Assembly: GCF_019400985.1 (NCBI RefSeq)
Contig: NZ_WTFF01000006.1
Location: forward strand, 1 to 64,000
Source of the DNA: Streptomyces bambusae
GTDB lineage: Bacteria > Actinomycetota > Actinomycetes > Streptomycetales > Streptomycetaceae
DNA length: 64,000 nt
Direction: 5' to 3'
This document shows, piece by piece, positions 44,638 to 54,326 of the stretch. A program made the translations under genes and the position numbers. Position 1 is the stretch's first letter. Every line of letters begins with the position of its first letter. The notes beneath the pieces are model-generated. The model was not told where the DNA came from and did not search any database. It was given only the letters and a program-made list of their open reading frames with translations.

Positions 44638-46071
44638 ATGAGCTCCACGACGACCCTTCAGAAGGCAGGCGGACCGGCCGGCGAACCCGGCACCCCTGAG
44701 TCTTCCGACGGTCTGAAGGCCGGTCTCAAGAACCGCCACCTTTCCATGATCGCCATCGGCGGCGTCATCGGCGCCGGCCTGTTCGTCGGCTCCGGCGGCG
44801 GTATCGCCAAGGCCGGCCCCGCCATCCTGATCTCGTACGCCCTCGTCGGCGCGATGGTCGTCTTCGTGATGCGCATGCTCGGCGAGATGGCCGCCGCGAG
44901 CCCGAACTCGGGCTCCTTCTCGGCCTACGCCGACCGCGCGCTGGGCCGCTGGGCCGGCTTCTCCATCGGCTGGCTCTACTGGTTCTTCTGGGTCGTCGTG
45001 CTCGCCGTGGAGGCCACCGCCGGTGCCGCCATCCTGGAGGGCTGGATCCCGGCCGTCCCGCAGTGGGCCTGGGCCCTGATCGTGATGGCGGTCCTGACCG
45101 CCACCAACCTCGGCTCGGTCGCCTCCTACGGTGAGTTCGAGTTCTGGTTCGCGGGCATCAAGGTGGTGGCCATCGCCGCCTTCGTGATCATCGGCATGCT
45201 GGCCGTCTTCGGCGTGCTGCCCGGCTCGGACAACCCGGGCGCCGGCTTCGCGCACCTGACCGACGCCGGCGGCTTCTTCCCGAACGGGTACGGCGCCGTC
45301 CTCACCGGCGTCCTGATGGTCGTCTTCTCCTTCATGGGCAGCGAGATCGTCACCCTGGCGGCCGGCGAGTCGGAGAACCCGCGCAAGGCGGTCACCCAGG
45401 CCACCAACTCCGTCATCTGGCGGATCGGCGTCTTCTACCTCGGCTCGATCTTCGTGGTGCTGACCCTGCTCCCGTGGAACGACAAGTCGATCACCGACAA
45501 GGGCTCGTACGTCGCCGCCCTGGACTCGATCGGCATCGCGCACGCCGGCACGATCATGGAGGTCATCGTCCTGACCGCCGTGCTGTCCTGCCTGAACTCG
45601 GGTCTCTACACCGCCTCCCGCATGGCCTTCTCGCTCGGTGAGCGCGGCGACGCCCCGAAGGCGTTCGCCAAGGTCAACTCCCGGGGCGTTCCGGTCGCCG
45701 CGATCCTGGGCTCCACGGTCTTCGGCTTCGTCGCCGTCTACTTCAACTACGCGTTCAAGGACACGGTCTTCACCTTCCTCCTGAACTCCTCGGGTGCCAT
45801 CGCCCTCTTCGTCTGGCTGGTGATCTGCTTCACCCAGTTGAAGATGCGCGGGATCCTGGTCCGCGAGGCCCCGGAGAAGCTGACGGTCAAGATGTGGCTG
45901 TTCCCGTGGCTGACCTGGGCGACCGCCGGCCTGATCATGTTCGTGATCGGCTACATGTTCGTCGACGAGGCCAACCGCGAGGTCGTCACCCTCTCGACCG
46001 TGGTCGCCGCGATCGTCGTGGTCGTCGGCGTGGTCCTCGACTTCCGCCGCAAGCGCTCGCTGCAGGGCTGA
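44638..46071 (+). CDS. APC-family amino acid permease 1
   Basis: 477 residues with twelve predicted membrane helices. Typical AAT-family parts: GGVIGAGLFVGSGGGIAKAG (helix 1 unwound region), MLGEMAAASPNSGSFSAYAD and FMGSEIVTLAAGESENPRKA. It resembles GabP/AnsP-type transporters; substrate not assignable. The cytoplasmic N-terminus is about 40 residues. First of three related permease genes on this strand within 5.5 kb. ATG 44638. Confidence 0.92.
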   Translation: MSSTTTLQKAGGPAGEPGTPESSDGLKAGLKNRHLSMIAIGGVIGAGLFVGSGGGIAKAGPAILISYALVGAMVVFVMRMLGEMAAASPNSGSFSAYADRALGRWAGFSIGWLYWFFWVVVLAVEATAGAAILEGWIPAVPQWAWALIVMAVLTATNLGSVASYGEFEFWFAGIKVVAIAAFVIIGMLAVFGVLPGSDNPGAGFAHLTDAGGFFPNGYGAVLTGVLMVVFSFMGSEIVTLAAGESENPRKAVTQATNSVIWRIGVFYLGSIFVVLTLLPWNDKSITDKGSYVAALDSIGIAHAGTIMEVIVLTAVLSCLNSGLYTASRMAFSLGERGDAPKAFAKVNSRGVPVAAILGSTVFGFVAVYFNYAFKDTVFTFLLNSSGAIALFVWLVICFTQLKMRGILVREAPEKLTVKMWLFPWLTWATAGLIMFVIGYMFVDEANREVVTLSTVVAAIVVVVGVVLDFRRKRSLQG

Positions 46072-46093
46072 GCCCGCAGCACCCGAGCAACGC

Positions 46094-46141
46094 AAAGGGC
46101 CCGGCCCGCCTCGTGTCGTCACGAGGCGGGCCGGGCCCTTT
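46094..46141. terminator. Bidirectional terminator permease 1 / bioY
   Basis: 22-bp perfect stem (46094-46115 with 46120-46141), loop TCGT, between convergent genes. The longest perfect hairpin found in the window. Confidence 0.92.
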
Positions 46142-46149
46142 CACGTACC

Positions 46150-46205
46150 GCGGGCTGCGTACTGCGGGCTGCGTCCTGCGGGCTCCGAACTGCGGGCTGC
46201 GGCTC
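46150..46205. repeat. 14-bp tandem repeat at the bioY 3' end
   Basis: Four units of GCGGGCTGCGTACT type (46150, 46164, 46178, 46192) with few mismatches, between the terminator and the bioY stop codon. Confidence 0.8.
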
Positions 46206-46797
46206 AGCCCCGGCGGCCCGCCAGCTTCCAGGCGGCGGGCAGCGCGCCCATCGCGAGGGCGGCCTTCAGCGCGTCGCCGATCAGGAACGGGGTGAGGCCG
46301 GCGGCGACGGCCGCGTCCAGCGACATGCCGGTGGCGGCCATCAGGTACGGCACGCCGACGGCGTAGATGATCGCGGAGCCCAGCACCATGGTGGCGGCCG
46401 TACGGGCGACCGAGCGGTCGGCGCCGCGGCGGGCCAGGGCGCCGACGACCGTGGCCGCCAGCAGCATGCCCAGCACGTAGCCGAAGGAGGCGCCGCCCGC
46501 GCCGGAGGTGCCGCCCGCGAACCAGGGCGTCCCGGCCGCGCCGGCCATCGCGTACAAGGCCAGGGCCAGGAAGCCGCGGCGGGCGCCGAGCGCGGTGCCG
46601 ACGAGCAGGGCGGCGAAGGTCTGGCCGGTGACCGGGACCGGCGAGCCGGGGACCGGCACGGACAGCTGCGCGGCGAGGCCGGTCAGCGCGGCGCCGCCGA
46701 CGACGAGCGCGATGTCGCGGGCGCGGCTCGCGGGGAGCAGGTCGGCCAGGACGGTGCCGGGCCGGAAGACGGCGGCGGAGGCGGAGGCGGTGCTCAT
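46204..46797 (-). CDS. bioY: Biotin transporter BioY
   Basis: 197 residues with six membrane helices, the normal length for the biotin-specific S component of ECF transporters. GSPVPVTGQTFAALLVG and GTLGARRG-like ALGARRGFLALALYAMAGAAG are family stretches. No bioM/bioN (ATPase and T component) genes are adjacent, so it works alone or with a shared ECF module. ATG 46797 has GGGAG close upstream. Flanked by two permease genes of another family. Confidence 0.92.
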   Translation of the reverse strand: MSTASASAAVFRPGTVLADLLPASRARDIALVVGGAALTGLAAQLSVPVPGSPVPVTGQTFAALLVGTALGARRGFLALALYAMAGAAGTPWFAGGTSGAGGASFGYVLGMLLAATVVGALARRGADRSVARTAATMVLGSAIIYAVGVPYLMAATGMSLDAAVAAGLTPFLIGDALKAALAMGALPAAWKLAGRRG

Positions 46798-47030
46798 CGG
46801 GGCTCCCGTGGGATGAGGGGTCGGGCGGATCACCGTGACGTTAGTCCGGCCGGTACGCCCTGCCCACCGTCGGCCGAACACAAAGCAGCGCTCCGCGTCT
46901 TGGTGGGGACCGGACAAAGATCGCCGCGCGGGCCCGGGGCGGAAGGTCCGAAGTGATGCGTATCACGCGGCCTTTTGGTTGCCGTGCATCCGTTTTGCGC
47001 GGCTGCTCACCACTCGGGGACACTGTGGGG

Positions 47031-48434
47031 ATGTCACAAGCACCCCTGCGGGAACTCGCCGAGGAACCCCTCGGCCACGGTCTCAAGCAGCGCCACCTGA
47101 CCATGCTGGGGCTGGGCGGCGTCATCGGCGCCGGCCTCTTCGTCGGCTCCGGCGCCGGCATCTCCCTGGCCGGGCCGGGGATCGTCCTGTCCTATCTCCT
47201 CGCGGGCACGCTCGCGATGCTGGTCATGCGGATGCTGGGCGAGATGTCCGCCGCGATGCCCGCCTCCGGCTCCTTCTCCGTGCACGCGGAGCGGGCGATG
47301 GGGCGGTGGGCCGGGTTCTCGGTGGGCTGGCTGTACTGGTTCCTGCTGGTCGTCGTGCTCGCCGTGGAGGCCACCGGCGCGGCGAAGATCGCGAACGGCT
47401 GGGTGCCGGGGATCCCGCAGTGGGGCTGGGTGCTGATCTTCATGCTGGTCTTCACCGCCAGCAACCTGGCCGCCGTACGGAACTTCGGCGAGTTCGAGTT
47501 CTGGTTCGCCGCCCTCAAGGTCGGCGCGATCGTGCTCTTCCTGCTGCTGTCCACGCTGGCGATCTTCGGACTGCTTCCCGACACTGACCCGGTCGGCCTG
47601 ACGAACCTGACCGGCCAGGGCGGCTTCCTGCCCAACGGCTGGTCCGGGGTGGTCTCCGGCGTGCTCGCCGTGGTCTTCGCCTTCGGCGGCCTGGAGGTCG
47701 TCACCATCGCCGCCGCCGAGTCGGACGACCCGGCGCGCTCGGTGGCGCGGGCGGTGCGCAGCGCCGTGTGGCGCATCCTCTTCTTCTACATCGGCTCGAT
47801 GCTGGTGATCGTCACGCTGCTGCCGTGGACCGCGATGAAGCCCGGCGAGAGCCCGTACGTCGCCGTGCTCGACTCCATCGGCATCCCCGGGGCCGGCCAG
47901 ATCATGAACATCGTGGTGTTCGTGGCGCTGCTGTCGGCGCTCAACGCCAACCTGTACGGCTCCTCGCGGATGGTCTTCTCGCTCGCCGAGCGCGGCGAGG
48001 CCCCGCGGGCGCTGCTGACGGTGTCCGGGGGCGGGGTGCCGCGCCGGGCGGTGTTCGCGTCGGTGGCGTTCGGCTTCGTCTCGGTCGTGCTGAACCTGCT
48101 GTGGCCCAAGACGATCTTCCTCTACATGCTCAACGCGGTCGGCGCGGTCCTGCTGTTCGTATGGGCCCTGATCGCCGTCTCGCAGCTGCTGCTGCGCCGC
48201 CGCATCGAGCGGGAGACGCCCGAGCGGCTGACGCTGAAGATGTGGGCGTTCCCGTACCTGACGTGGGCGGCCCTGGCCGGCATGGCGGCGGTGCTGATGC
48301 TGATGCTCACCGACGACGAGGCGCGGCCGCAGCTGCTGTGGTCCACCGGCGCCGCGGCGGCGGTGCTCGTGGTGGCGGGCATCCGCGAGCTGCGCGCCCG
48401 CCGCGCCGCGCAGGCGGGTCCGGCCGGCCCCTGA
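47031..48434 (+). CDS. APC-family amino acid permease 2
   Basis: 467 residues, twelve membrane helices, closely related to its neighbours: LGLGGVIGAGLFVGSGAGIS, MLGEMSAAMPASGSFSVHAE and FGGLEVVTIAAAESDDPARS. Shorter N-terminus than permease 1. ATG 47031. Followed by its own terminator, so it is transcribed apart from permease 3. Confidence 0.92.
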   Translation: MSQAPLRELAEEPLGHGLKQRHLTMLGLGGVIGAGLFVGSGAGISLAGPGIVLSYLLAGTLAMLVMRMLGEMSAAMPASGSFSVHAERAMGRWAGFSVGWLYWFLLVVVLAVEATGAAKIANGWVPGIPQWGWVLIFMLVFTASNLAAVRNFGEFEFWFAALKVGAIVLFLLLSTLAIFGLLPDTDPVGLTNLTGQGGFLPNGWSGVVSGVLAVVFAFGGLEVVTIAAAESDDPARSVARAVRSAVWRILFFYIGSMLVIVTLLPWTAMKPGESPYVAVLDSIGIPGAGQIMNIVVFVALLSALNANLYGSSRMVFSLAERGEAPRALLTVSGGGVPRRAVFASVAFGFVSVVLNLLWPKTIFLYMLNAVGAVLLFVWALIAVSQLLLRRRIERETPERLTLKMWAFPYLTWAALAGMAAVLMLMLTDDEARPQLLWSTGAAAAVLVVAGIRELRARRAAQAGPAGP

Positions 48435-48468
48435 CCTCCCCGGCGCGGGGCCCATCCCCACGCCGCCC

Positions 48469-48505
48469 CCGAAGGCCTCCGGTCCGCACGGACCGGGGCC
48501 TTCGG
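48469..48505 (+). terminator. Terminator of permease 2
   Basis: Stem 48469-48485 with 48490-48505, one bulged T, loop GCAC; 34 bases after the stop. Confidence 0.8.
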
Positions 48506-48632
48506 CGTACGGGCATGATCACGTCGCGTGATCCGGGCGTCCGGATACCGGACGCGATCGTCCCGGTGATCGGACGGCGATCAGACTGGGGCAGTCACCC
48601 CATCCGACCGCACACCGGACAGGCATGCCCAC

Positions 48633-50048
48633 ATGAGCCAGACCACCGCCACGCCGCCCGAACCCCGCACCCCGGCCGGCCCGCCCCCGGCCGCCGCCGG
48701 CTCGCCGCTGTCCAACGGGCTCAAGCAGCGCCACCTGTCGATGATCGCCCTCGGCGGGGTCATCGGCGCCGGCCTGTTCGTGGGCTCCGGCGCCGGCATC
48801 GCGGCCGCCGGCCCGTCGATCGTGCTGGCGTACGCGGCGTCCGGGCTGCTGGTGATGTTCGTGATGCGGATGCTCGGCGAGATGTCCGCCGCGAACCCGG
48901 CCTCCGGCTCCTTCTCCGTGCACGCCGAGCGGGCGATCGGCCCGTGGGCCGGCTTCACCGTGGGCTGGATGTTCTGGACCCTGCTGTGCGTGGGCGTGGC
49001 GATCGAGGCGATCGGCGCCGCGGGCATCATGACCGGCTGGTTCCCCGGCTCCCCGGAGTGGATGTGGGTGCTGGTCTTCATGACCGTCTTCTGCGGCTCC
49101 AACCTGGCCGCCGTACGGAACTTCGGCGAGTTCGAGTTCTGGTTCGCCGCCCTCAAGGTCGGTGCGATCGGCCTCTTCCTGACCCTGGGCACCCTCGCCG
49201 TCCTGGGCCTGCTGCCCGGCACCGACTCCCCGGGCGCCGCCAACCTGCTGCACGACGGCGGTTTCCTGCCGCACGGCGTCGAGGGCCTGCTGGTGGGCCT
49301 GCTCGCCTCCGTCGTCGCGTACGGCGGGCTGGAGACGGTGACCATCGCGGCCGCCGAGTCCGACGACCCGGTCCGCGGCGTGGCCCGGGCGGTGCGCACC
49401 ACGATGTGGCGGATCGCGATCGTCTACGTCGGCTCGATGCTGGTCATCGTCACCCTCGTGCCGTGGGACTCCGAGGGCGCGGCCAAGGCCCCGTACGCCG
49501 CCGCGCTGGACCAGCTGGGCATCCCGGGCGCCGGCCAGCTGATGAACGTCGTCGTCCTGGTCGCCCTGCTGTCCGCGATGAACGCCAACGTCTACGGCGC
49601 CTCGCGCATGGCCCATTCGCTGGTCGCCCGCGGCCAGGGCCCCCGGGCGCTGGGCACGGTGTCCGGCGGGGTGCCGCGCCGGGCGGTGCTGGCCTCCTCC
49701 GGCTTCGGCTTCGTGACGGTGCTGCTGTCGTACTGGTACCCCGACACCCTGTTCGCCTGGCTGCTGAACATGGTCGGCGGGGTGATCCTCGTCGTCTGGG
49801 GCTTCATCGCCGTCTCGCAGTTCGTGCTGCGCCGCCGCCTGGAGCGGACCGCGCCCGAGAAGCTGGTCGTGCGGATGTGGGGCTTCCCGTACCTGACCTG
49901 GGTGGCGCTCGCGGGGGTCGCCGGGGTGCTGGTCCTGATGGCCCGGGACACCGACACGCGCCTGCAGGTGGTCTTCACCGGCGGACTGACCCTCGCCCTG
50001 GCCGCCGCCGGTCGCCTGGTCCAGCGACGGGCCGCCGCCCGGTCCTGA
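48633..50048 (+). CDS. APC-family amino acid permease 3
   Basis: 471 residues. Strong similarity to permease 2 over the whole length (LAAVRNFGEFEFWFAALKVG is shared exactly), with a longer Pro-rich N-terminus (TPPEPRTPAGPPPAAAG). MLGEMSAANPASGSFSVHAE and YGGLETVTIAAAESDDPVRG mark the family. ATG 48633. Substrate unknown; permeases 2 and 3 look like a later duplication than permease 1. Confidence 0.92.
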   Translation: MSQTTATPPEPRTPAGPPPAAAGSPLSNGLKQRHLSMIALGGVIGAGLFVGSGAGIAAAGPSIVLAYAASGLLVMFVMRMLGEMSAANPASGSFSVHAERAIGPWAGFTVGWMFWTLLCVGVAIEAIGAAGIMTGWFPGSPEWMWVLVFMTVFCGSNLAAVRNFGEFEFWFAALKVGAIGLFLTLGTLAVLGLLPGTDSPGAANLLHDGGFLPHGVEGLLVGLLASVVAYGGLETVTIAAAESDDPVRGVARAVRTTMWRIAIVYVGSMLVIVTLVPWDSEGAAKAPYAAALDQLGIPGAGQLMNVVVLVALLSAMNANVYGASRMAHSLVARGQGPRALGTVSGGVPRRAVLASSGFGFVTVLLSYWYPDTLFAWLLNMVGGVILVVWGFIAVSQFVLRRRLERTAPEKLVVRMWGFPYLTWVALAGVAGVLVLMARDTDTRLQVVFTGGLTLALAAAGRLVQRRAAARS

Positions 50049-50064
50049 TCCGTTCGCCCGGACC

Positions 50065-50102
50065 GCAGGTGGGCCCCGTGCGACGGCACGGGGCCCACCT
50101 GC
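50065..50102 (+). terminator. Terminator of permease 3
   Basis: 17-bp perfect stem (50065-50081 with 50086-50102), loop GACG, 16 bases after the stop. Confidence 0.9.
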
Positions 50103-50169
50103 GTTTTCACGGAGGCGCCCCTGAGGTGACCCTTATGCGTGAGCCGGAAAAGATACTGCTAGCGTGCAG

Positions 50170-50186
50170 TTGCGCATTAATTGCAA
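50170..50186. promoter_or_regulatory. Nur box of sodF
   Basis: TTGCGC-ATTAA-TTGCAA matches the Nur operator TTGCAA-N5-TTGCAA at 10 of 12 fixed positions with the correct spacing, 37 bases before the sodF start in an A/T-rich patch. Nur is the nickel-responsive Fur-family repressor known to shut off sodF when nickel (and so SodN) is available. Confidence 0.8.
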
Positions 50187-50222
50187 TAGCAGTTGGCACG
50201 CTGAGGGGACCGGACTACACGC

Positions 50223-50879
50223 ATGGCCATCTACACGCTTCCCGAGCTTCCGTACGAGTACTCGGCTCTGGAGCCGGTGATCAACCCGCAGATCATCGAG
50301 CTGCACCACGACAAGCACCACGCGGCCTACGTCAAGGGCGCCAACGACACGCTGGAGCAGCTGGCGGAGGCACGGGACAAGGAGAACTGGGCCGCCCTGA
50401 ACGGCCTGGAGAAGAACCTCGCCTTCCACCTCTCGGGCCACATCCTGCACAGCATCTACTGGCACAACATGGCCAGCCCGAAGACCGGCGAGGGCGGCGG
50501 CGAGCCGACCGCGGCCGACGGCCTGGGCGAGCTCGCCGACGCGATCACCGAGTCCTTCGGCTCCTTCGCGAAGTTCAAGAAGCAGCTGACCTTCGCCTCC
50601 TCCGCCACGCAGGGCTCCGGCTGGGGCGTCCTCGCGTACGAGCCGGTCAGCGGCCGCCTGATCGTCGAGCAGGTCTACGACCACCAGGGCAACGTCGGCC
50701 AGGCCTCGGTGCCGGTCCTGGTCTTCGACGCCTGGGAGCACGCCTTCTACCTGCAGTACAAGAACCAGAAGGTGGACTTCATCGAGGCGATGTGGAACGT
50801 CGTCAACTGGCAGGACGTGGCGAAGCGCTACGCCGACGCCAAGGCCCGCACCCCGCTGCTGATCCCGGTCCAGGGCTGA
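50223..50879 (+). CDS. sodF: Superoxide dismutase, Fe(Zn)-type
   Basis: 218 residues starting [20 protein letters not shown]. Metal ligands are two His ([12 protein letters not shown] and [12 protein letters not shown]), Asp and His in [30 protein letters not shown] is the family region that helps set metal choice. It dismutes superoxide in the cytoplasm. A Nur box at 50170-50186 overlaps the expected promoter, so expression should fall when nickel is plentiful. ATG 50223. Confidence 0.95.
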   Translation: MAIYTLPELPYEYSALEPVINPQIIELHHDKHHAAYVKGANDTLEQLAEARDKENWAALNGLEKNLAFHLSGHILHSIYWHNMASPKTGEGGGEPTAADGLGELADAITESFGSFAKFKKQLTFASSATQGSGWGVLAYEPVSGRLIVEQVYDHQGNVGQASVPVLVFDAWEHAFYLQYKNQKVDFIEAMWNVVNWQDVAKRYADAKARTPLLIPVQG

Positions 50880-50943
50880 TCAGCACGCACAGGCCGTCCG
50901 CCTCGTGATCGTCTTCTCACCCTTCACCGGCGGACGTATCGAG

Positions 50944-50984
50944 CAGGAAGCCCCCGCGATGACAGGGATCGCGGGGGCTTCCTG
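50944..50984. terminator. Bidirectional terminator sodF / DsbA-like gene
   Basis: 17-bp perfect stem (50944-50960 with 50968-50984), 7-base loop, between convergent genes. Confidence 0.9.
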
Positions 50985-50999
50985 TCGTACCGGAGCCGA

Positions 51000-51647
51000 C
51001 TAGTCGAAGGAGGGCGCCGCCGTGCGGGTGCGCTTGATCTCGTAGAAGCCGGGGGTGGAGGCGACCAGCAGGGTGCCGTCCCACAGCCGGGCCGCGGCCT
51101 CGCCGCGCGGGGTGGGGGTGACGACCGGGCCGAAGAACGCCACCTCGTCGCCGTCCGCGCCCGGCACCGAGATCACCGGGGTGCCGACCTCCTGGCCGAC
51201 CCGGTCGATGCCGTCGGCGTGGGAGGCGCGCACGAGCGCGTCGTACTCGTCGGAGTCGGCGTGGTCGATCAGCTCGGCCGGCAGGCCCGCATCGGCCAGG
51301 GCGCCCGCGATCGCCTCGCGGCTCGGGCCCTCGCCGTTGTTGTGGAAGCGGGTGCCGAGCGCGGTGTAGAGCTTGCCGACGGCCTCGTCCCCGTGCTTCT
51401 CCCGGGCGGCTATGACCACCCGGACCGGCGCCCAGCCCTTGGGGCCGAGCAGCTCGCGGTAGCGCTCGGGCAGTTCGTCCAGCTTGTCCTCGTTCAGGAC
51501 GGCGAGGCTCATCACGTGCCAGCGCACCTCGACGTCGCGGACCTTCTCGACCTCCAGCATCCAGCGCGAGGTCATCCAGGCCCAGGGGCACAGCGGGTCG
51601 AACCAGAAGTCGACCGGGGTCTTCTCGCGCACCTGGGTGTCGGTCAT
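51000..51647 (-). CDS. DsbA/FrnE-family oxidoreductase (mycothiol-dependent nitroreductase Rv2466c type)
   Basis: 215 residues, thioredoxin fold with helical insert, starting MTDTQVREKTPVDFWFDPLC. The active site reads DPLCPWAWMTSRW: the first Cys of the CPWC found in the mycobacterial enzyme is kept, the second position is Ala. A single-Cys (mycothiol-mixed-disulfide) mechanism is therefore more likely than a dithiol one. GTPVISVPG is the cis-Pro region. ATG 51647 has GAGGAG 5 bases upstream. Its neighbour sodF also points to redox stress. Confidence 0.88.
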   Translation of the reverse strand: MTDTQVREKTPVDFWFDPLCPWAWMTSRWMLEVEKVRDVEVRWHVMSLAVLNEDKLDELPERYRELLGPKGWAPVRVVIAAREKHGDEAVGKLYTALGTRFHNNGEGPSREAIAGALADAGLPAELIDHADSDEYDALVRASHADGIDRVGQEVGTPVISVPGADGDEVAFFGPVVTPTPRGEAAARLWDGTLLVASTPGFYEIKRTRTAAPSFD

Positions 51648-51770
51648 CGGGTCTCCTCGCAGCAAGGCTTCACGGGTCACATCCGTGAACAGCAACCTTC
51701 GGCGGACCTGCGGCATTCCCCCGTGGGAGGATGCGGCGAAAGGTCAGCGATCACGCACGAAGGAGTGCCG

Positions 51771-54326
51771 GTGCCCGGAGAGAACCTGTCCCGCGAGGAG
51801 GCCCGCGCGCGGGCCGAGCTGCTGTCCGTCGACGGGTACGAGGTGGCCCTCGACCTGAGGTCCGCGGTGGACGAGGCCGAGCCGGCCGAGGGACCGCGCA
51901 CCTTCCGGTCGGTGACCACGGTCCGCTTCCGGTCCGCGGTCCCCGGCGCCGCCACGTTCGCCGACCTGATCGCCCCCTCGGTGAACTCCGTCACCCTCAA
52001 CGGGCGCTCCCTCGACCCCGCCGAGGTCTTCGACGGCGCCCGCATCGCGCTGGCGGACCTGGCCTCCGAGAACGTCCTGGTGGTCGACGCGAACTGCGCC
52101 TACAGCCGGACCGGCGAGGGCATGCACCGCTTCGTCGACCCCGAGGACGACGAGGTCTACCTCTACACCCAGTACGAACCGGCCGACGCCCGCCGGGTCT
52201 ACGCCAACTTCGAGCAGCCCGACCTCAAGGCCCCCTACCGCTTCGAGGTCACCGCGCCCGAGGGCTGGCAGGTGTGGAGCAACGGCGCGGAGGAGTCCCG
52301 CGAGGCAGGGGTGTGGCGGTTCGCCGAGACCGCGCCCATCTCGACGTACATCACCTGCGTGGTGGCCGGGCCGTACCACTACGTGACGGACACCTACACC
52401 CGCGGGGACCTGACGATCCCGCTCGGCGCGATGTGCCGCAAGGGGCTGGCCAAGCACTTCGACGCGGACGACGTCTTCCTGGTCACCAAGCAGGGCTTCG
52501 ACTTCTTCCACGAGCACTTCGACTACCCGTACCCCTTCGGCAAGTACGACCAGGCGTTCGTGCCCGAGTACAACCTGGGCGCCATGGAGAACCCGGGCAT
52601 GGTGACCTTCCGCGAGGAGTACATCTTCCGCGGGAAGGTGACGCGGGCGGCGTACGAGCGCCGCTGCAACACGATCCTGCACGAGATGGCACACATGTGG
52701 TTCGGCGACCTGGTCACCATGAAGTGGTGGGACGACCTGTGGCTGAAGGAGTCCTTCGCGGACTTCATGGGCTCCTTCTCCCAGGTCGAGGCCACCCGCT
52801 TCGACCAGGCGTGGGTCACCTTCGCCAACAGCCGCAAGGCGTGGGCGTACCGGGCCGACCAGCAGCCCTCGACGCACCCGGTCACGGCCGACATCCGCGA
52901 CCTGGAGGACGCCAAGCTCAACTTCGACGGCATCACGTACGCCAAGGGCGCCTCGGTGCTCAAGCAGCTGGTGGCCTACGCCGGACGGGACGCCTTCCTG
53001 GAGGGCGCGCGCCGCTACTTCAAGGCCAACGCGTACGGCAACACCACGCTCGACGACCTGCTGTCGGTGCTCGGCGAGGTCTCCGGCAGGGACATGACCG
53101 AGTGGTCGCTGGCGTGGCTGCAGACGGCGGGCGTGAACACGCTGACGCCGCAGGTCGCCTACGACGCGGCGGGCCGGATCGCCGAGCTGGCCGTGGTCCA
53201 GGAGGGCGACACGCTGCGCCCGCACCGGGTGGCGGTCGGCCTGTACCGGCTGGACGCCGCCGGCGGGCTCGTCCGCTACGCGCGCACCGAGGCCGACGTC
53301 GCGGGCGAGCGTACGGTGATCGGCGAGCTGGCGGGCGCGGAGCGGCCGGACCTGGTCCTGGTCAACGACGACGACCTGACCTACTGCAAGATCCGCTTCG
53401 ACGAGGGTTCGCTTGCCACCCTGCGCCGGCACCTGGGCGACGTGGCCGACCCGCTGGCGCGGGCGCTGTGCTGGTCGGCGCTGTGGAACCTGACGCGGGA
53501 CGGGCTGCTGCCCACCCGGGACTTCCTCTCGCTGCTGCTGGCCTTCGCGGGCCGCGAGTCGGACGTCGGCGTGCTCCAGATGCTGCACGCGCAGGCGCTG
53601 GCCGCCGTCACGCACTACGCGGCGCCGGCCTGGCGGGAGCAGGGCGCGCGGGACCTGGCCGCGGGCGCGCTGCACGAGCTGCGGCTGGCCGAGCCGGGCT
53701 CGGAGCACCAGCTGACCTGGGCCCGGTTCTTCGCGGCGAGCGCCTCCTCGGAGGGCGACTTCCAGCTGCTGCTGGGCCTGCTGGAGGGCTCGGCGCGGAT
53801 CGACGGGCTGGAGGTGGACCAGGAGCTGCGCTGGGACTTCCTGCTGCCGCTGGCCGCGCACGGCGTGGTGGACGAGCCCGTGCTGGCGGCCGAACTCTCC
53901 CGGGACGACACGGCGTCGGGCAAGCGGCACCAGGTGCGCTGCCTGGCGGCCCGGCCGTCGGCGGCGGTCAAGGAGCAGGCGTGGGCGGCGGTCGTGGAGT
54001 CCGACGCGCTGTCCAACGCGCTCGTCGAGGCGACGATCGCCGGCATGCAGCAGTCCTCGCAGCGCGCACTGATGGCGCCGTTCACGGAGCGTTACTTCGC
54101 GGTGATCGAGCGGGTCTGGGCGGAGCGCTCGATCCAGATCGGCATGGACGTCGTACGGGGCCTGTTCCCCGCCCTGCAGGACGACGAGGCGACGCTGGAG
54201 GCGACGGACGCCTGGCTCTCGGCCCACGAGGACGCGGCCCCTGCGCTGCGCCGACTGGTCCTGGAGGCCCGCGACGACCTGGCCCGGGCGCTGCGCGCGC
54301 AGGCCTGCGACGCGGCCGCGGGCTGA
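51771..54326 (+). CDS. M1 aminopeptidase (PepN family), paralogue 1
   Basis: 851 residues starting VPGENLSREEARARAELLSV. Exopeptidase motif GAMEN at 270-274; zinc site HEMAH at 304-308 with the third ligand Glu at 327 (WLKESFADF). The C-terminal ERAP1-like helical domain is complete. It cleaves N-terminal residues from peptides in the cytoplasm. GTG 51771 has AAGGAG 5 bases upstream, the same arrangement as the second PepN at 62512; the much longer open frame from 51219 is antisense to the DsbA-like gene. Two complete M1 genes lie 8 kb apart. Confidence 0.92.
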   Translation: MPGENLSREEARARAELLSVDGYEVALDLRSAVDEAEPAEGPRTFRSVTTVRFRSAVPGAATFADLIAPSVNSVTLNGRSLDPAEVFDGARIALADLASENVLVVDANCAYSRTGEGMHRFVDPEDDEVYLYTQYEPADARRVYANFEQPDLKAPYRFEVTAPEGWQVWSNGAEESREAGVWRFAETAPISTYITCVVAGPYHYVTDTYTRGDLTIPLGAMCRKGLAKHFDADDVFLVTKQGFDFFHEHFDYPYPFGKYDQAFVPEYNLGAMENPGMVTFREEYIFRGKVTRAAYERRCNTILHEMAHMWFGDLVTMKWWDDLWLKESFADFMGSFSQVEATRFDQAWVTFANSRKAWAYRADQQPSTHPVTADIRDLEDAKLNFDGITYAKGASVLKQLVAYAGRDAFLEGARRYFKANAYGNTTLDDLLSVLGEVSGRDMTEWSLAWLQTAGVNTLTPQVAYDAAGRIAELAVVQEGDTLRPHRVAVGLYRLDAAGGLVRYARTEADVAGERTVIGELAGAERPDLVLVNDDDLTYCKIRFDEGSLATLRRHLGDVADPLARALCWSALWNLTRDGLLPTRDFLSLLLAFAGRESDVGVLQMLHAQALAAVTHYAAPAWREQGARDLAAGALHELRLAEPGSEHQLTWARFFAASASSEGDFQLLLGLLEGSARIDGLEVDQELRWDFLLPLAAHGVVDEPVLAAELSRDDTASGKRHQVRCLAARPSAAVKEQAWAAVVESDALSNALVEATIAGMQQSSQRALMAPFTERYFAVIERVWAERSIQIGMDVVRGLFPALQDDEATLEATDAWLSAHEDAAPALRRLVLEARDDLARALRAQACDAAAG

